A model generated the notes under the pieces. It ran no database searches. It had not been told where the DNA came from and saw only the letters and a list, made by a program, of their open reading frames with translations. Source: a virus. From it: a DNA stretch of 23,261 nt. Made by a program: the position numbers and the translations under genes. Every line of letters starts with the position of its first letter. The stretch's first letter is position 1. Below, in pieces: positions 1-7,401 of this stretch. The stretch covers positions 1 to 23,261 of IMG/VR virus record IMGVR_UViG_3300043409_000666, one strand, 5' to 3'.

Positions 1-87
1 CAGTACCTGCTCCGCACGGAGCACATCGTCTCGGACAACGCTGCCTCAGGGACCGCTCCGGCGAACACGGTTTGGATCGAGTACTAG
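1..87 (+). CDS. 3' end of an unidentified gene (partial)
   Basis: The window opens inside an open frame that ends in TAG at 85-87, giving 28 residues. The last ones read GTAPANTVWIEY. A similar ending (APAANTIHIQTFG) closes the tail fibre gene at 16583-17266, so this may be another virion fibre or decoration protein, but the fragment is too short to assign. It lies 3 bp before the start of the beta-helix gene, which suggests the same late operon. Confidence 0.6.
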   Translation, partial: QYLLRTEHIVSDNAASGTAPANTVWIEY

Positions 88-90
88 CCC

Positions 91-2130
91 ATGCCTCTTT
101 CCGTCAATCCGTCGGGAACGACCACATGGGTTCCCGCGAAGACCGCCAAGGTCATGGTCGGGGGCTCATGGATCCCCGTGAAGAAGATGAAGACCCGCGT
201 CGGGGCGTCATGGGTCCTGTCATGGGTCCACCCGGTGGTCAACGCCAGCCTGTCCCTGTCGAAGTCTGGGGTCAACACCAGCGAGGCGTACAGCGTGACG
301 CTGACGGCTCCGGGGGGGTTCCCAGAAGGGGCAGAGGTGGTCTTCCGATTCACGGGCTACTCGTACTCGATGTTCCCGACGGAGGGCTCTACCACTGCCA
401 CCTTGACGGGGGCCTCACACGCGTCGTCGGGCTCCTACGCGTGGTACGCCGACGTGAAGACGAAGGGCGGGGACACCACCTTCGGGCCCGTGACTCAGTC
501 CGTGGCCGTCGTGTCCACCACGGTGGGACTGACAGGGCCAGACTGGGTCATCTCCACGGAGTCTGGGGCCAGCGGTGCGTCCTCCGCCGCGTCCAAGACC
601 TTCACCATCACGCTGTCCAACTCAGCGGTTGTGACCTCCCTGTCCTTCCAGTTGTCCTACGCGGGCGGGGCATGGACGCAGTACGCCGCGTGGGGGGCGA
701 ACCCCGGTGCATCCGTGACGCACACCATGCAGTTCGCCACCCAAGGCTCGTGGAGAGCGCGCGCTGTAGCAACGCTGGCTGGCAGCACCGTCTACTCCGG
801 TGAGTTGTCCATCTACTGCTACAAGAAAGACCTCGCCTGTTCTGCAACCCCGTCCCCAGCGACGGTCGGGGATACGGTCACCCTCAGCGCGTGGCACGGG
901 GGCGACGGCCTTGGGGCCGCGTTCGGTCAGGACGGACGCTGGCAGTACATGTATACGTCCATCGGGGTCTGGAACGATCGGTGGTCAACGAACAACCCGC
1001 AAGGCTGGCTTGCCTCCGGCGTTACAGACATCCAATGGCGGTGGATCGAGTCCTACTCCGACGGCTCGTGGATCGTGTCCAACGTATCCCGAACCATCGT
1101 CAACGCCGCTCCGGCAACTGAGGTCGTGGTGAATGGAGGGCACTGTCACAACATTCAGGCTGGGATGGACAGCGCCGCCAACCAAGGACTACCTCTGCGA
1201 CTGACCGGGACGTTCTACTGCTACACGAACGTCTACATCCCGGACAACCTCTACATCACCGCGACGGGCGCCCACTTCTACCTCAACTCCGGTTCAGCGG
1301 TGTCGGGTGCCGCGTTCAACGCCGGGAGGTGGAAGAACAACCCGAAGGGGAACGCCGCGCAGTATGGACAAGCCGGTGGGTTCACCATCGACGGGGGCAC
1401 CTTCGAGGGCAATGGCGAGGGCTGCATGACGTTCTCCCACTCACCGGGATACACGGTCAAGAACGCGAGGTTCTTCCGGTACTGCCGGACAGGGAACACG
1501 GGTCACGCCATCGAGATGAACTCCTCCGGAGGCGATGACAATGTGAATGGGGCCTACACGGTCCAAATCTTGAACAACCAGTTCTTGGGCACCGATCTCG
1601 GACAGAGGACCAACTCCAACGACGAGCCATTGCAGTGGGACTGGAACTGGGATGGACCAAGCGGAGGGTCGGGTTCCTCTCCCCCCGTGTGGTATCCGGG
1701 AGATCCGGTGTCAGAGGCCACACAGGTCATGTGCCACAACATCCTGATCCAAGGCAACACGTTCCACAGGTGGTCGGAGGGGGGAGCCTTTCCGGGGTCG
1801 ATCAACGGCGGGTTCGCACTCTGCGCCATGGGTGGTCACGACTCCTCTGACGCCTCTGTTGTGGCTTCCTACCGGCACAACCACTTCCTGATCACCGGGA
1901 ACGTGATCCACGGAGCGGTGGGCAGTACAGGAACCAGCCCGAACAAGGGTGCGATCCACCTGTACCGGGTGCGTCAGGCAGTGGTGCAGAACAACACTCT
2001 GTACGGAGGCGTCCAGAACCGGTTCATCTCGGCGGAGGATGCCACCGACAAGACGTACTGCTCCGCGTCCGGAAATGCGTCTGCCAGCCCCGCCCTGACC
2101 GGGAACAACACCATCATCGTGGAGGGGTAA
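91..2130 (+). CDS. Ig-like / right-handed beta-helix fibre or tailspike protein
   Basis: This 679-residue protein is probably displayed on the virion. Residues about 1-45 carry a repeated VGxSW motif (VGGSWIPV, VGASWVLS), a kind of N-terminus common in actinophage minor tail proteins. Residues about 50-340 look like two or three beta-sandwich (Ig/PKD-like) modules with alternating hydrophobic and Thr/Ser-rich strands. From about 345 to 650 there are the short Asn/Gly-rich rungs of a right-handed parallel beta-helix (FTIDGGTFEGNG, ILIQGNTFHRW, FLITGNVIHG, AVVQNNTLYGG), as in phage polysaccharide depolymerases and pectate-lyase-fold spikes. Carbohydrate binding or cleavage is inferred from the fold; no catalytic residues can be assigned by eye. 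It lies upstream of the neck and sheath genes rather than with the other fibres, so a head fibre is an alternative. Confidence 0.75.
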   Translation: MPLSVNPSGTTTWVPAKTAKVMVGGSWIPVKKMKTRVGASWVLSWVHPVVNASLSLSKSGVNTSEAYSVTLTAPGGFPEGAEVVFRFTGYSYSMFPTEGSTTATLTGASHASSGSYAWYADVKTKGGDTTFGPVTQSVAVVSTTVGLTGPDWVISTESGASGASSAASKTFTITLSNSAVVTSLSFQLSYAGGAWTQYAAWGANPGASVTHTMQFATQGSWRARAVATLAGSTVYSGELSIYCYKKDLACSATPSPATVGDTVTLSAWHGGDGLGAAFGQDGRWQYMYTSIGVWNDRWSTNNPQGWLASGVTDIQWRWIESYSDGSWIVSNVSRTIVNAAPATEVVVNGGHCHNIQAGMDSAANQGLPLRLTGTFYCYTNVYIPDNLYITATGAHFYLNSGSAVSGAAFNAGRWKNNPKGNAAQYGQAGGFTIDGGTFEGNGEGCMTFSHSPGYTVKNARFFRYCRTGNTGHAIEMNSSGGDDNVNGAYTVQILNNQFLGTDLGQRTNSNDEPLQWDWNWDGPSGGSGSSPPVWYPGDPVSEATQVMCHNILIQGNTFHRWSEGGAFPGSINGGFALCAMGGHDSSDASVVASYRHNHFLITGNVIHGAVGSTGTSPNKGAIHLYRVRQAVVQNNTLYGGVQNRFISAEDATDKTYCSASGNASASPALTGNNTIIVEG

Positions 2131-2132
2131 GG

Positions 2133-2152
2133 ACAGGTACACTCGTACCTGT
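2133..2152 (+). promoter_or_regulatory. Perfect 8-bp hairpin over the HNH gene start
   Basis: ACAGGTAC and GTACCTGT form a perfect inverted repeat around a 4-nt ACTC loop. The right arm ends on the first two bases of the GTG start at 2151, so the folded RNA would bury the start codon and the AGGTAC stretch that is the only nearby ribosome-binding candidate. It has no T-tract, so it is not a standard terminator. It could limit translation of the endonuclease or be a DNA-binding dyad. Confidence 0.5.
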
Positions 2153-2660
2153 GAACTGTTCAGTCGATGAGTGTGAGAAGCCGGTAGTCGCCCGAGGTTG
2201 GTGCCGTACCCACTACATGCGGTGGCGGCGCTGGGGGGACGTGACCACGGTCAAGAAGACCTCCGGTCGGGTGTGCAGTATCGAGGGATGCCTTCGGAAG
2301 CATCAGGCTCGTGGCTGGTGCTTCATGCACTATGAGCGGTGGCGAACTCATGGGGACCCGATGTTCGAGGCGGAACACTCTCAGTGGAAGGGTGACCTGA
2401 TCGGGTACGCAGGGTGGCACGCTCGGATGAGACGAGAGCGGGGGCCTGCGTCCTCCCACGCCTGCGTGGACTGCGGTGAACCGGCGGACCACTGGTCTCT
2501 GAAGATGGACTATGTGGGGGACCTCCAGAAGAACGAGGACGACCAGATCTGGACGCGGGAGGTCGATGACTACGAGCCCCGGTGCATCCCCTGCCACCGG
2601 GCATACGACAAGGGTTGGGGCGGACGGAAGGGGAGACCCCCGGCTACGCTCACTACATGA
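2151..2660 (+). CDS. HNH-type endonuclease-like protein with two N-terminal zinc knuckles
   Basis: This 169-residue protein has three cysteine clusters. The first two are near-identical knuckles, C3-x4-C8-x9-C18-x2-H21 and C42-x4-C47-x9-C57-x2-H60, each followed by a W/R-rich stretch and GD. The C-terminal domain has C105-x2-C108 and C145-x2-C148-H149, as in small actinophage HNH endonucleases. Related proteins usually carry an Asp-His pair after the W-S of this domain; here the sequence is HWSLKMD, so the expected general-base His appears to be missing. It may be a DNA-binding or decayed homing nuclease. It sits between unrelated virion genes, as mobile endonucleases often do, and its stop overlaps the next ATG by 4 nt. 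The GTG start gives a complete first knuckle. Confidence 0.75.
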   Translation: MNCSVDECEKPVVARGWCRTHYMRWRRWGDVTTVKKTSGRVCSIEGCLRKHQARGWCFMHYERWRTHGDPMFEAEHSQWKGDLIGYAGWHARMRRERGPASSHACVDCGEPADHWSLKMDYVGDLQKNEDDQIWTREVDDYEPRCIPCHRAYDKGWGGRKGRPPATLTT

Positions 2661-3226
2661 GGCACAGCGATCCCGGAGGTAGGTTCTCGGTGCCTTTCGA
2701 GCAACGGGGAATCTTCGACGGGATCGACGGAGAACTTCGGTCCCCGGTCGGCCACCATGTGAAGTGGATCGAGTTCGACGCGGACGCCTCCGCCGTGGAC
2801 CCCATCTACGACGTGGCGGATCAGGTCACGGGTCGCCAGTGGAAGGAACCGCTGCGGATCCCTGCCTACGCCGCGTTCATCTATCAGGGTCCGTCGATGC
2901 ACAACGACCGAGGCTTCTACAACACCGACATCCTGCGCGTGAGCGTGGCGATGGACGTGATGGAGCGGACCTTCCCCGCGCTGGTCTGGGAGCCAGACAA
3001 GCACATCGCTGACCGGATCCTGTACCGGGGCAAGATCTTCATCCCCACTCGGATCTACCTTCGCGGTTTACTGCGGAACGTCCACACGATCTTCACCGTG
3101 GATGCCAATCAGGTGAATGAGGAGGAGTACGTCAACGACCCGCAACTGCACGCGTGGGCATCACAGGACGCCCGTCCGCCTCAGCCCTACGATCCCCAGC
3201 GTGTTCGCGAGGGGACTTCACGGTAG
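2657..3226 (+). CDS. Putative head-tail connector / neck protein
   Basis: This 189-residue protein starts at the ATG of an ATGA overlap with the HNH gene; the frame is open further upstream, but that would run 25 codons into the endonuclease. It has no signal peptide or membrane segment. Mixed alpha/beta sequence, conserved-looking aromatic and proline stretches (KWIEFDADAS, RIPAYAAFIYQGP) and its place just before the tail genes fit a head-completion or neck protein that joins portal to tail. That role is inferred from gene order only. The ending is Pro/Gln-rich and probably disordered. It is the last gene before a terminator. Confidence 0.6.
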   Translation: MRHSDPGGRFSVPFEQRGIFDGIDGELRSPVGHHVKWIEFDADASAVDPIYDVADQVTGRQWKEPLRIPAYAAFIYQGPSMHNDRGFYNTDILRVSVAMDVMERTFPALVWEPDKHIADRILYRGKIFIPTRIYLRGLLRNVHTIFTVDANQVNEEEYVNDPQLHAWASQDARPPQPYDPQRVREGTSR

Positions 3227-3272
3227 AGTTCCGCTCGTCAAAGTCTTCCTCCCAAGGGACCCTGACACCGAG

Positions 3273-3310
3273 AGAGCCCCCGGCGACCGTGATGCGTCGG
3301 GGGTTCTTTC
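3273..3310 (+). terminator. Rho-independent terminator after the neck gene
   Basis: A 13-bp stem (3273-3285 with 3295-3307; AGAGCCCCCGGCG against CGTCGGGGGTTCT, two G-U wobbles) closes a 9-nt loop and runs into TTC. It lies 46 bp after the stop of the neck gene in one of the few real gaps of the late region. The U-tract is short but the stem is very strong. It probably separates head and tail transcription units. Confidence 0.7.
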
Positions 3311-3320
3311 TGCGTTGACC

Positions 3321-3350
3321 CTGACGTGGGGTCACACGAGGTCATAGCGT
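3321..3350 (+). promoter_or_regulatory. Possible promoter for the tail module
   Basis: CTGACG (3321-3326), an 18-bp spacer and TAGCGT (3345-3350) loosely fit an actinobacterial -35 / TANNNT -10 pair. Position is the main support: it lies directly after the terminator and about 57 bp before the first gene of the tail module. A short dyad, TGACCC (3316-3321) with GGGTCA (3328-3333), overlaps the -35 and could be an operator. The match is weak. Confidence 0.25.
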
Positions 3351-3407
3351 GATCCCCAAGAGGAGCCCACTGCGGGGCCCTCCGTATGCGGGTAGGGGCG
3401 GTGCGAA

Positions 3408-3737
3408 ATGCCCGAGGGACTGAAGGCTGTGGAGTCAGCCTTGGATCGTGTTGCCTCGCGCATGACCCCCGTCATCCAGAACCGCGCTCTTGAGGCCGGA
3501 TGGCCCGACGATGTCGCCGCCAGCCTCTCCTTGATTCGCACTGCGAACGGCATCGGCGTCCACGTTGATTCGGCGTTCCGTCAGGTAGCGGCAGATCTGG
3601 AGTACGGATCGGCGAGCACCACACCTCGATCCGCCCTGTCCACGATGTACTCCCCGCAGACCAAGAAGATGATGGGCTCTCTGGCCCGTGACTCCATGGA
3701 TGAACTCATCGACCGGATGAAGGGGATGTTCTCGTGA
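3408..3737 (+). CDS. Small tail/head-completion protein
   Basis: This 109-residue, largely helical protein has no membrane segment. The ATG is preceded by AGGGG about 8 nt upstream. Its size and place, first in the tail module and just before a second connector and the sheath, fit the HK97 gp10-like or tail-completion group, but I see no diagnostic motif. The stop overlaps the next start (GTGA). Codons for I-R-T-A-N at 3534-3548 hold the first copy of the 13-bp palindrome, and a half-site (TGCGAA) lies directly before its ATG. Confidence 0.6.
   Translation: MPEGLKAVESALDRVASRMTPVIQNRALEAGWPDDVAASLSLIRTANGIGVHVDSAFRQVAADLEYGSASTTPRSALSTMYSPQTKKMMGSLARDSMDELIDRMKGMFS
3535..3547. repeat. 13-bp palindrome TTCGCACTGCGAA, copy 1 (exact)
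   Basis: Exact match to TTCGCANTGCGAA, centre C. It lies inside the 109-residue gene, read as xTT CGC ACT GCG AAx. One of seven dispersed copies; see findings. Confidence 0.85.
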
Positions 3738-4420
3738 CCCGTACTCCTGTCCCCACCTATCCCTCCGAGGGCTTCCTCCTCGATGAGGACCGCGCCCTGC
3801 GCGACCTCATGAAGGGGATCGTGGTCTCTGACAACGAAAACTCCTCCCGCAACGTCGAGGCGTGGTTCGGACACCCCGACATCGAACTGCGTGAGCAGAA
3901 GTACCCGTACATCACCGTCGATCTGCTGGAGATCCAAGAAGGCACCGACCGGGTGCATCGTGGTGATCTCTGGCTGCCGGACGAGCCAGCGCCCCATGGA
4001 CCCCCGGACTGGTGGGGCTACCCGGCCCAGCAGCCGAACTACCAGTGGCTCATGGAGATGCCGACCCCCGTGGACCTGATCTATCAGGTTGGGACGTGGG
4101 CTCGGAACCCCCGCCACGACCGGCAGATCCTGCGCGCCTGCATCACGCGTGGGCGCACCACTCTTCGCGGCGGCGTGATCGCCACGGCTGACGGCTACAC
4201 CCGCCGTCTCGACTATCTGGGTCACATCAAGCGTGACCGTGAAGAGGGCGGCAAGCGCCTCTTCAACAACATCTTCCGCTTGCGGATGTCATCGGAGGTT
4301 CCCTACGGAGTCCTCGAAGAGTTCCGGACGGTGGAGGCGGTGCATGTCAATGTCCGCACTCGTGCAGACGAGTGGCGCGGGGCAGAAGCCCTCGACTCGG
4401 TGATTGTGACGGAGCAATGA
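3734..4420 (+). CDS. Putative tail terminator / neck protein
   Basis: This 228-residue protein starts with GTG in a 4-nt overlap with the previous gene, so the two are probably translationally coupled. It is soluble and mixed alpha/beta, with a Pro/Trp-rich middle (residues about 85-120) and the pattern YPYITVDLLEI near residue 57. Tail terminator proteins that cap the tube at the head end commonly sit immediately before the sheath gene in myoviruses, and that is the basis for the call. No catalytic motif is visible, and a second head-completion protein is equally possible. Confidence 0.55.
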   Translation: MTRTPVPTYPSEGFLLDEDRALRDLMKGIVVSDNENSSRNVEAWFGHPDIELREQKYPYITVDLLEIQEGTDRVHRGDLWLPDEPAPHGPPDWWGYPAQQPNYQWLMEMPTPVDLIYQVGTWARNPRHDRQILRACITRGRTTLRGGVIATADGYTRRLDYLGHIKRDREEGGKRLFNNIFRLRMSSEVPYGVLEEFRTVEAVHVNVRTRADEWRGAEALDSVIVTEQ

Positions 4421-4454
4421 TCGGCCTGTACGCATACTCGAATGGAGAAGTCTG

Positions 4455-5918
4455 ATGGCAAACACCCGTCCCGGCGTCTACGTCAGTGAGGCCCCCCTCT
4501 CTCGCGTGATCGCCAACCCCAACTCGTCTGAGACGCTTGGCGGCTTCATGGGGACCGCCCTGCGGGGGCCCACCACCCCGGAACTCGTCACGTCGTGGTC
4601 GGACTTCGTCTCGAAGTTCGGCACGTTCAGCGGAACGACCACCCTGCCGTACGCGCTCTACCAGTACTTCAACAACGGCGGCGGGGATGCCTACGTCGCT
4701 CGCGTTCTGGCCTCCGATGCCGTGGCGGCACTGAAGGCGTGGAACTCGCGTCTGACCTTCACCGCCATCACCAAGGGCGCGTGGGGCAACGCGGTGTCTG
4801 CGGAGATCACGCTGAACGCCGACCCCGCGACCTTCACTCTCGCCATCAAGGAGGTGCAGCGCGGTGTGACCGTGACCGTGGAGCAGTTCCGCGATCTGTC
4901 CATGGTCCGCACCAACGCCCGCTACATCCTGAGCATCGTCAACTCGCTGACCATCGGCAGCCAGTACGTCACCGTGACGGACACCCTCGCCAACGATGCC
5001 AACCTCACCCCCTCCGCAGCGGTCACGCTGACCGGTGGGTCGGACGGCGTCGCAGCGATCACCGCTGGGGACTACGGAACCTCCCTCGACAAGTTCGACC
5101 CCATCGATGCGAACTTCGTCTTCAACGCCCCCGGCCTCGCGGACGCGACCTCTCTGGTGACCAAGATCGCTGCGGGTCGTCAGGACTCGATCTTCGTCTG
5201 CGACACCGCTGCGAATCAGGCTGCGTCCATGTCGGGCGCAACGCTTCCCTCCAGTTCCTACGCTGCGGTGTACTACCCGTGGATCTGGATCGCGGACCCG
5301 TCGCCGGACGCGGTCCGTGGTGGGATCGTCAAGGTCCCGCCGGGCGCATCCGTCGCGGGCATGATCGTCCGCACGGACACCTCACGCGGGGTCTTCAAGG
5401 CTCCGGCAGGTGTCGCCGCCACCCTCGCGGGCGCGGTCGCATCGGAGACCCGTCTGACCAACGCGGAGTTGGACACGCTGGCCGGGATGAACATCAACGT
5501 CACCCGTCCGGTCCCCGGCTCGGGCATCGCGGCGATGGGCGCTCGGACTCGCGCCTTCGGGACCGTGGACCAGTACGTGTCGGTCCGCCGGACGATCAAC
5601 TACGTGAAGAAGCGGGCGGCGGATGTCAGCCGGTTCGCGCTCTTCGAGCCCAACACCCCGCCCCTGTGGGAGCAGTTGCGTGTCGCCAACGGCGCGTTCC
5701 TGTCGGAACTGTGGCAGATCGGCGGTCTCGCTGGTCTGGACTTCTCACAGGCGTTCTACGTCAAGTGCGATGGGGAGAACAACACCTCCGCCTCCATCGC
5801 TGCTGGCGAGGTCCACATCGAGATCGGAATCGCTCCCGCGTTCCCCGCAGAGTTCGTTGTTATCCGCGTCGGGCAGTTCGAGTCAGACGCTTCCGTTGTC
5901 GTGACCGAGGAGGTCTGA
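4455..5918 (+). CDS. Contractile tail sheath protein
   Basis: This 487-residue protein forms the outer contractile tube of the tail. The N-terminus RPGVYVSEAP is the classic sheath start, followed by GFMGTALRGP and the ALYQYFNNGGGDAYVARV block typical of the family. The conserved C-terminal domain lies at about 376-487 (RRTINYVKKRAADVSRFALF, EPNTPPLWEQL, then AGEVHIEIGIAPAFPAEFVVIRV), which makes the inter-subunit strand exchange known for these proteins. The length is normal for a compact sheath. A GGAGAAG ribosome-binding site precedes the ATG. The tube gene follows 4 nt later, the standard order. This gene fixes the phage as a myovirus. Confidence 0.95.
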   Translation: MANTRPGVYVSEAPLSRVIANPNSSETLGGFMGTALRGPTTPELVTSWSDFVSKFGTFSGTTTLPYALYQYFNNGGGDAYVARVLASDAVAALKAWNSRLTFTAITKGAWGNAVSAEITLNADPATFTLAIKEVQRGVTVTVEQFRDLSMVRTNARYILSIVNSLTIGSQYVTVTDTLANDANLTPSAAVTLTGGSDGVAAITAGDYGTSLDKFDPIDANFVFNAPGLADATSLVTKIAAGRQDSIFVCDTAANQAASMSGATLPSSSYAAVYYPWIWIADPSPDAVRGGIVKVPPGASVAGMIVRTDTSRGVFKAPAGVAATLAGAVASETRLTNAELDTLAGMNINVTRPVPGSGIAAMGARTRAFGTVDQYVSVRRTINYVKKRAADVSRFALFEPNTPPLWEQLRVANGAFLSELWQIGGLAGLDFSQAFYVKCDGENNTSASIAAGEVHIEIGIAPAFPAEFVVIRVGQFESDASVVVTEEV

Positions 5919-5922
5919 TCCA

Positions 5923-6573
5923 ATGCCCGGTACTTCGTCCGCGAACGCGGCACTCCCGATCAATGGTCGGGAGAACCTGAACTCGGATCCGACGAGGAAC
6001 TTCCGATTCCTCGTTGAGTTCCAGCCCTACGGGACCGATCACCCCATGAAGAAGGTCAACTTCGGATTCACCTCCGTGGCGGGCCTCTCCATGGCGGTGG
6101 AGTCGATCCCCTACCGCGAGGGGGGCATGAACACGACCCTGCACCAGATCCCCGGTCAGGCGTCGTTCTCCCCGCTCACCCTCACCCGAGGGGTCCACCT
6201 TGGCAACAGTCAGGCGTGGCGCTGGATGAAGCGTCTGTTCACTGCGGTGGGTCCGACCACCGCCAGTGGCTACGCGGCGTACCAGTTCCGCACCTCCGTG
6301 ACGATCCACGTTCTCCAGCACCCGGTGAACATGGGCAACGACACGGGGGTCCCGGCCAACAACACGCTGGCGATGACGCGTAACGACCCCATCGCAGCGT
6401 CCTTCCGGGCCTACAACGCTTGGATCTCGTCGCTCGCGTACTCTGACCTGAATGCTGGCGACAACGCCATCATGGTGGAGCAGATGACGCTGGTCCACGA
6501 GGGTCTGGACATGTACTGGGAGAAGAACATCGGCACCCAGAAGGCTGTGGGTCAGTCGCAGTTCCTTCTCTAG
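5923..6573 (+). CDS. Tail tube protein (T4 gp19-like)
   Basis: This 216-residue protein is predicted to form the inner tube that DNA passes through. The start NFRFLVEFQP, then FGFTSVAGLSMAVESIPYREGG and the tract FSPLTLTRGVHLGNSQAW match the gp19-like tube family, where a strand hairpin and the V/L-T-L-x-R-G motif build the ring. It is somewhat longer than the usual 140-170 residues; the extra length is in a loop after about residue 130. GGAGG in the end of the sheath gene serves as ribosome-binding site. It lies between sheath and chaperone, as expected. Confidence 0.92.
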   Translation: MPGTSSANAALPINGRENLNSDPTRNFRFLVEFQPYGTDHPMKKVNFGFTSVAGLSMAVESIPYREGGMNTTLHQIPGQASFSPLTLTRGVHLGNSQAWRWMKRLFTAVGPTTASGYAAYQFRTSVTIHVLQHPVNMGNDTGVPANNTLAMTRNDPIAASFRAYNAWISSLAYSDLNAGDNAIMVEQMTLVHEGLDMYWEKNIGTQKAVGQSQFLL

Positions 6574-6594
6574 GCACACGACAAGGGAGCACAG

Positions 6595-7401
6595 ATGACG
6601 ACAGTGAGCATCAACGATCCATCGATCCAGAAGGTGATCGAGGAGGCCAACCGGGATGCGTACGCAGCCCCAGACGGCCCCACGGTCGAGGATCCACCGG
6701 ATCCGGTGTTCAGGTTCGCCGCTGGCTACATGACGGACGAAGGGGCGTGGACCAAGGAGTTCGAGGTCCGCGAACTGACTGGTCGCGACGAGGAGGCGCT
6801 CGCTCGGATTCCCGATGTCGGGCGCTCCCTCGTGGCGATGATCGAGCGGGGAGTCGTTCGGCTGGGCCCGGACCCGGCCACACCTGAGCGACTGGACAGC
6901 CTGTACGGCGGGGACTGGGACACCATCCTGCTGGCAGTCCGTGCGGTCACCTTCGGGGAGGAACTCGAACTCAAGCCGACCTGCAAGGGGTGCGGCTCCT
7001 CCTACGAGGTGACGGTCAACATCCTGAAGGATCTCCCTGTTCGCAGTGCGAATCCGGAGGATCTTGCGTGGACCGTCGAGGGTCGGCGACACGTCTACGA
7101 GATGACGCTGTACTCCGGGGCTACCCAGCGCACCATCTTCGACATGATGGGCGAGAACAAGTCCATCGCGGTCATCAACACAGAGGTGCTGCACGACAGC
7201 ATCCAGCAGATCGACGGGATGCCGGTGCTGGGCCGGGACACCGTTCGGGACATCCCGCTGGGAGACCGACGAGCACTGCTGGACTCGATTCAGGAGCGAC
7301 GGGTGGGGCCAGACCTTCAGGGGGTGAAGATCAAGTGCCCCACTTGCAGCCACGAGCAGGGGTTCCCTCTCAACGCTGCCGCCCTGTTTCAATGGAACTA
7401 A
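6595..7401 (+). CDS. T4 gp26-like baseplate / tail assembly chaperone protein
   Basis: This 268-residue protein lies between tube and tape measure, the usual place of tail assembly chaperones. A helical part (WDTILLAVRAVTFGEELELK) leads into a zinc-ribbon half C130-x2-C133, and a second half C248-x2-C251 ends the protein; together they can bind one zinc. The pattern (aliphatic helix, then SYG/TFG-E-x-LEL, then CxxC, VTVN-I-LKDLPV) resembles the T4 gp26 baseplate family. Its last codons read CTG TTT CAA TGG AAC TAA, and an open frame without a start follows in the +1 frame, so it probably has a longer frameshift product. The 13-bp palindrome lies at 7040-7052 inside the V-R-S-A-N codons. Confidence 0.8.
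   Translation: MTTVSINDPSIQKVIEEANRDAYAAPDGPTVEDPPDPVFRFAAGYMTDEGAWTKEFEVRELTGRDEEALARIPDVGRSLVAMIERGVVRLGPDPATPERLDSLYGGDWDTILLAVRAVTFGEELELKPTCKGCGSSYEVTVNILKDLPVRSANPEDLAWTVEGRRHVYEMTLYSGATQRTIFDMMGENKSIAVINTEVLHDSIQQIDGMPVLGRDTVRDIPLGDRRALLDSIQERRVGPDLQGVKIKCPTCSHEQGFPLNAAALFQWN
7040..7052. repeat. 13-bp palindrome TTCGCAGTGCGAA, copy 2 (exact)
   Basis: Exact match, centre G, inside the gp26-like gene and read as xTT CGC AGT GCG AAx. It is 3505 bp from copy 1. Confidence 0.85.

Noticed and set aside
1812-1826. Possible further copy of the palindrome (TTCGCACTCTGCGCC)
   Set aside because: The left half matches, but the spacer is three bases and the right half ends in CC, so it does not fit the 13-bp pattern.
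3315-3350. TTGACC at 3315 with TAGCGT at 3345 as a promoter
   Set aside because: The spacer would be 24 bp, too long; only the shifted CTGACG reading gives an acceptable 18 bp, and that was kept as a weak candidate.
4595-5980. 461-codon + strand frame inside the sheath gene
   Set aside because: It is an out-of-frame shadow of the sheath gene with an Arg/Gly/His-rich product and no recognisable domain.
5860-7392. Long minus-strand open frame (510 codons)
   Set aside because: It is antisense to the tail tube and gp26-like genes, which are well supported. Its product is rich in Arg, His, Val and Leu, as expected for the mirror of GC-rich codons.
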